A DNA stretch of 7,707 bases, taken from positions 1 to 7,707 of the forward strand of contig CANHPI010000120.1 of the NCBI GenBank assembly GCA_947462425.1, read 5' to 3'. The translations under genes were made by a program, and so were the position numbers. Of this stretch, positions 5,192-7,707 are shown piece after piece (position 1 is the first letter of the stretch; each line of letters starts with the position of its first letter). The DNA comes from Bacteroidota bacterium. GTDB taxonomy: Bacteria; Bacteroidota; Bacteroidia; B-17B0; B-17BO. A model generated the notes under the pieces. The model was not told the DNA's origin. It worked only from the letters and a program-made list of their open reading frames with translations, and searched no databases.

Positions 5192-5389
5192 TTACTTTTT
5201 CTTAGCTGCTGCTTTTTTAGGAGCTGCTTTTTTTGCTGCTACTTTTTTAGGAGCTGCTTTTTTTGCTGCTACTTTTTTAACTGCTGCTTTTTTAGGAGCT
5301 GCTTTTTTTACTGCTTTTTTTGCTGCTGCTTTTTTAGGAGCTGCTTTTTTTACTGCTTTCTTAGGAGCTGCTTTTTTAGTTGTTGCCAT
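5192..5389 (-). CDS. Lys/Ala/Pro-repeat histone H1-like DNA-binding protein
   Basis: 65 aa, made almost only of Lys (27) and Ala (25) with Pro, Val and two Thr, and without acidic or aromatic residues. The core unit KKAAPKK occurs five times, separated by AV, AAA or VAA spacers, as in the C-terminal tails of eukaryotic histone H1 and bacterial H1-like proteins. Such proteins are strongly basic and disordered, and are inferred to bind and compact DNA (possibly RNA) in the nucleoid. No globular domain is present. The gene contains an exact 30-bp tandem duplication (5219-5248 and 5249-5278), each copy encoding ten residues, which could change number by slippage. The ATG at 5389 follows an A-rich leader. 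A strong terminator starts 1 bp after the stop. The complementary strand is also open, but as an Ala/Phe-rich shadow. That this is a real gene is supported by start, terminator and family resemblance. Confidence 0.85.
   Translation of the reverse strand: MATTKKAAPKKAVKKAAPKKAAAKKAVKKAAPKKAAVKKVAAKKAAPKKVAAKKAAPKKAAAKKK
5219..5278. repeat. Exact tandem duplication of a 30-bp unit inside the histone-like gene
   Basis: Bases 5219-5248 and 5249-5278 are identical. Each has AGGAGCTGC, a run of seven T, GCTGCTAC and a run of six T. On the coding strand each unit encodes ten residues of the KKVAAKKAAP type. Shorter imperfect copies of the same units continue to about 5375. Confidence 0.95.
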
Positions 5390-5707
5390 GGTTTTTTGTT
5401 TTTAAGATTTTTGTTACTACGAAGTAAATAAATTTATCAACGCTAACTAATTTACAAGCAGTTAATTTATTAACATAAAATTGTTGAAATTGTTAATACT
5501 GATTTAAAATATTTAAAATAAAATTATCAGTATGATAAAATACATTTCTTAAAAAAAATGTATCCTTTGAGTGTATTGATTTTTATGGTATTTCGAGACG
5601 TTGTATATAAATGCATTAAATTAAATTGGATTCAATTTTATAGTTTAATAAAAAAATAGAGAGTAGTATTTTAAAAAATAAATAGTTTAAAATAATAAAA
5701 TAGAACA
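5390..5707. other. AT-rich spacer between the histone-like gene and the Ig-like lipoprotein
   Basis: 318 bp, very rich in A and T, with no credible ORF on either strand. It must contain the promoter of the histone-like gene (near its right-hand start) and the 3' end of the 5708 gene. The nearest -7-like sequence for the histone-like gene is TAGCGTTG read on the minus strand at 5445-5438, one mismatch from TAnnTTTG. Inverted repeats are at 5496-5503/5526-5533 (8 bp, 22-nt loop), 5540-5547/5556-5563 (8 bp, 8-nt loop) and 5623-5628/5633-5638 (6 bp, 4-nt loop). All are AT-rich and individually weak. Confidence 0.55.
5540..5563 (-). terminator. Weak candidate terminator for the Ig-like lipoprotein gene
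   Basis: ATACATTT and AAATGTAT form a perfect 8-bp stem with an 8-nt loop, followed on the minus strand by TTTTA. It is about 145 bp after the stop codon of the 5708 gene and has only one G:C pair, so the call is tentative; no better hairpin lies closer. Confidence 0.25.
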
Positions 5708-7339
5708 TCATTTTATTATCCACTCATTCTCAATTTCCCATCCAGCTAATAATTTTATTGTAGACGGATTTACAAAAACTTTTTCTGGCTGCTTATTTAA
5801 AAAATAATCGCCCGTATCGAAAAGCCCATTTTTATTGATATCTTCAACTACCTTGATAAAATAGTTTGCAGGAAATAAATTTATATACTCTATTATTTTT
5901 TCGGAAGTAGAGTTTAATGAAAAATCAATTGTTCTTTCATCAACAATTTGTTCTTTGTCATTTAAAAGTTGAATTATATATTTTTCTTTGAGAGGGAAAA
6001 ATAATTTCAATTTTAATTTAGCGTAATCATCAATAGCCGATGTTTTAAATTGAAAACTAATTGAATCATTTGTTCTTTGAATTTTATCGTTAATTGCATC
6101 CTTTTCAATGGTTAATGTATAATTTGTTTCTGGTTTAAAATCATAACTAACTTCAAACTTATTAGTCCATCCATTATTTCTTAAAATTTTAATAGGTGCT
6201 TTTTTTGTAATTGAATCTGTCTTTTCAATTAAAACTATTTTCTCATCAATTAAGTTTTCAGATTTAAAAGGAACATTGGCTTCAAATATTGGTAGCTGAT
6301 AAAAAGGAAAAACAGTTTTAATATTAGTTTGTAAATTGTATTTAATATTTGTCTTTTGTTTACTAATCGTGTTTTCAGACGCTATTTTAATATATAGTGT
6401 GTCTGTTTTTCTTGATTCGTAATTAATATATGTTTCTAATGTATCATACTTAATATTGTAATATAAGGTAAGTGTATCTTTAAGTTTATTTTGAGTAAAA
6501 CTAATTAACCCTTTTGCGCTAACACCTTTAATATCTAATTGTGGTTTATTATATATTACATAAGCTTTTCCATATTCTGATGCGAATGCTTTTTTTATAA
6601 AACTTTTAGCAGGTATCTCTTTTGATAAAAACAAAGCAACCGTATTTGTATCATTAGAACTTACAAATTCTTTAATAAACGCAATCTGTTCTTCTGAACC
6701 ATCGTATAATAAGTTTTTGTTTTCATCTTTTATGCCAACAATCTTATATAAAGAATTTGGTAAATAATTAAATTTAAAAATTCCAGCATCATTTGTTTTA
6801 CAAATGTATAATGGCTTATCTTTATATATGACGCTATCCTGAGAATTTATATTATACAAACCAACTAGTATTTTTGAAACTGCCTTTTTATCAAAAGCAT
6901 TAATAACTTGTCCCAACAACTTTAAACTATCTATTGAAGATCCTGTACTAAATATGTATTCAAAATTTTGTAATACATTATTTTCGTTAAGATCAGCAAT
7001 TGAATTTCCAAAAGCTAGTTTGTAAGTTGTATTTGATAATAGAGTATCATTAAACGTAATCTTTAGTTTTTTTCCAGAAGCTTGAATATCAGGACTTGCT
7101 TTAGTTTGGGGTGTAATAATAAATTGTCCTGCAACATCTTTCAATGAAATATATTCATCAAATTCAATTTCAATAATTTTTGAATTAAAATTTAATGAGG
7201 TGTTTTCTGGTTTAAAAGATAACGCCCTAGGTGGAGTAGTGTCTTTTTTACCTCCTGTTAAAGGTGTAATTTGAGCGCATTGCGTGCTCAAAAAAACTAG
7301 ACAAATATATATAAGTAATTTTTGCAATTTTTTATACAA
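5708..7339 (-). CDS. Large lipoprotein with N-terminal bacterial Ig-like (Big_5) domain
   Basis: 543 aa envelope protein of a type widespread in Bacteroidota; molecular function unknown. A signal peptide ends at C21 (LSTQC); Gln at -1 is unusual for a lipobox. After it come TPLTGGKKDTTPP (25-37) and an Ig-like domain of the SbsA/Big_5 type (about 36-133) with IEFDEYISL, TTYKLAFGNSIADLNENN and FEYIFSTG. A second beta domain follows from about 139. Two Asp/Asn-rich loops resemble calcium-binding turns: DENKNLLYD (205-213) and DINKNGLFDTGD (500-511). The C-terminus has QPEKVFV and a Trp-rich end. The reading frame has no ATG before the signal peptide. The best start is the TTG at 7339 (MYKKLQK); another TTG at 7327 would leave only one Lys. 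The frame stays open upstream to a TGA at 7402-7400. It is probably transcribed alone. Confidence 0.88.
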   Translation of the reverse strand: MYKKLQKLLIYICLVFLSTQCAQITPLTGGKKDTTPPRALSFKPENTSLNFNSKIIEIEFDEYISLKDVAGQFIITPQTKASPDIQASGKKLKITFNDTLLSNTTYKLAFGNSIADLNENNVLQNFEYIFSTGSSIDSLKLLGQVINAFDKKAVSKILVGLYNINSQDSVIYKDKPLYICKTNDAGIFKFNYLPNSLYKIVGIKDENKNLLYDGSEEQIAFIKEFVSSNDTNTVALFLSKEIPAKSFIKKAFASEYGKAYVIYNKPQLDIKGVSAKGLISFTQNKLKDTLTLYYNIKYDTLETYINYESRKTDTLYIKIASENTISKQKTNIKYNLQTNIKTVFPFYQLPIFEANVPFKSENLIDEKIVLIEKTDSITKKAPIKILRNNGWTNKFEVSYDFKPETNYTLTIEKDAINDKIQRTNDSISFQFKTSAIDDYAKLKLKLFFPLKEKYIIQLLNDKEQIVDERTIDFSLNSTSEKIIEYINLFPANYFIKVVEDINKNGLFDTGDYFLNKQPEKVFVNPSTIKLLAGWEIENEWIIK

Positions 7340-7351
7340 AGAAAGTGATTT

Positions 7352-7379
7352 TTTGGTAAAGGATTCTAATATATTTTTG
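7352..7379 (+). promoter_or_regulatory. Candidate promoter reading towards 7387-7530
   Basis: TTTG at 7352-7355 and TATTTTTG at 7372-7379 (exact TAnnTTTG) are 16 bp apart, close to the 17-23 bp expected in Bacteroidota. It is the only candidate in the window with both elements near proper spacing. It points away from the lipoprotein gene, towards the small ORF. Confidence 0.35.
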
Positions 7380-7386
7380 AGGTAGT

Positions 7387-7530
7387 GTGTATTTAAAAAT
7401 CAAAACACTTGAAGTTTTATTTTATCAAATAGGAGTAGGCCAACATAATGATAGGTATAAAATACTTTATCCAAAAAATAAAGGAATATTGTTGATGGAA
7501 GTAAAATTTAAGGATATTTATAAATTTTAA
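7387..7530 (+). CDS. Possible small ORF, 47 aa, hypothetical
   Basis: A frame opening after a TGA at 7378-7380 runs to a TAA at 7528-7530, with a GTG at 7387 as the first usual start. The product would be a basic 47-residue peptide containing FYQIGVGQHNDRYKILYPK and ending MEVKFKDIYKF; its composition looks protein-like rather than a translated AT-rich spacer. It has no signal peptide or known motif that I recognise. It fills most of the gap between two minus-strand genes and stops 12 bp before the methyltransferase stop, and a promoter-like pair lies just upstream. It may be a small gene, the remnant of a larger gene, or chance; the GTG start and lack of a leader weaken it. Confidence 0.3.
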   Translation: MYLKIKTLEVLFYQIGVGQHNDRYKILYPKNKGILLMEVKFKDIYKF

Positions 7531-7542
7531 ACAGTTGATAGG

Positions 7543-7707
7543 TTATTTTTTTCTTACTATCATTAAACCATCTCTGATTGGTAATAATAAATTTTCAACT
7601 CTTGAGTCTTGTTGCACAAATTGATTAAATTGATGAAGCGCTAGCGTTTCTTTATCCATTTCACTTTCCGGCATTGTTATTTTTCCACTCCATAAAACAT
7701 TATCAGC
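7543..7707 (-). CDS. C-terminal part of a SAM-dependent O-methyltransferase, 5' partial
   Basis: The last 54 residues of a protein whose start lies beyond the right edge; TAA is at 7545-7543. The fragment begins ADNVLWSGKI, continues with LALHQFNQFVQQDSRVENLL, and ends LPIRDGLMIVRKK. These are the conserved C-terminal motifs of the caffeoyl-CoA-type class I O-methyltransferases (Methyltransf_3): the DNVLW(S)G strand, the FN...V..D.R segment and the LP(I/L)RDGL end. Bacterial members transfer a methyl group from S-adenosylmethionine to catechol-like or other hydroxyl acceptors; some family members act on RNA. The SAM-binding half is not in the window and the substrate cannot be predicted. It is co-directional with the 5708 lipoprotein gene but 203 bp upstream of it. 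Confidence 0.88.
   Translation of the reverse strand, partial: ADNVLWSGKITMPESEMDKETLALHQFNQFVQQDSRVENLLLPIRDGLMIVRKK

Noticed and set aside
5178..5405. 75-codon plus-strand open frame giving an Ala/Phe-rich product
   Set aside because: It is the complement of the Lys/Ala repeat gene; the openness follows from the repeat, and it begins inside the terminator stem.
5623..5638. 6-bp hairpin with GATT loop after the 5708 gene
   Set aside because: Stem too short and A:T-rich to be a terminator in DNA of this composition.
5390..5707. Possible origin or AT-rich binding region
   Set aside because: High AT content is general here; no DnaA-box cluster or iterated motif was seen.
1..7707. CRISPR arrays, insertion sequences, tRNA/rRNA genes, toxin-antitoxin or phage-defence modules
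   Set aside because: No spaced direct repeats, transposase-like ORFs with terminal repeats, clover-leaf sequences or defence-domain motifs were seen on either strand.

Overview
The window is strongly AT-rich and comes from the phylum Bacteroidota. Three things point there: the C-terminal tail of a type IX secretion (T9SS) cargo at the left edge; lipoproteins in which a lipobox Cys is followed by acidic or Ser-rich residues; and the general lack of Shine-Dalgarno sequences, with several upstream matches to the Bacteroidota -7 element TAnnTTTG. The genus cannot be named from the sequence. The region looks like ordinary chromosomal housekeeping and envelope genes. I see no mobile element, CRISPR array, tRNA or rRNA.

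Layout, left to right. (1) 1-102 (+): last 33 residues of a T9SS-secreted protein. (2) 99-818 (-): pssA, phosphatidylserine synthase; its stop codon shares TTAA with the stop of the first gene. (3) 819-1196: divergent intergenic region with two inverted repeats. (4) 1197-2666 (+): HtrA/Deg-type serine protease with two PDZ domains and a possible lipid anchor. (5) 2667-2920: weak hairpin, a long-loop inverted repeat and a -7 element ahead of the next gene. (6) 2921-3340 (+): small, probably surface-exposed lipoprotein, followed by a clear terminator. (7) 3512-4321 (+): TonB-family energy transducer. (8) 4323-4369: very strong bidirectional terminator between convergent genes. (9) 4384-4908 (-): unrecognised lipoprotein. 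(10) 4909-5191: 12-bp perfect palindrome, an orphan terminator-like hairpin and the terminator of the next gene. (11) 5192-5389 (-): 65-residue Lys/Ala/Pro-repeat, histone H1-like protein. (12) 5390-5707: very AT-rich spacer. (13) 5708-7339 (-): large lipoprotein with an N-terminal bacterial Ig-like domain. (14) 7387-7530 (+): possible small ORF. (15) 7543-7707 (-): C-terminal end of an O-methyltransferase that continues beyond the window.

Most genes look like single transcription units: convergent pairs are separated by terminators and no tight co-directional operon is visible. The common theme is the cell envelope: phospholipid synthesis, periplasmic protein quality control, TonB energy transduction, T9SS secretion and four predicted lipoproteins. 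The histone-like protein probably acts on the nucleoid. No clearly new multi-gene system is evident. The best leads are the noncoding structures (4956-4973, 5079-5127, and the long-loop repeats either side of htrA), the repeat-built histone-like gene and the small ORF at 7387-7530.
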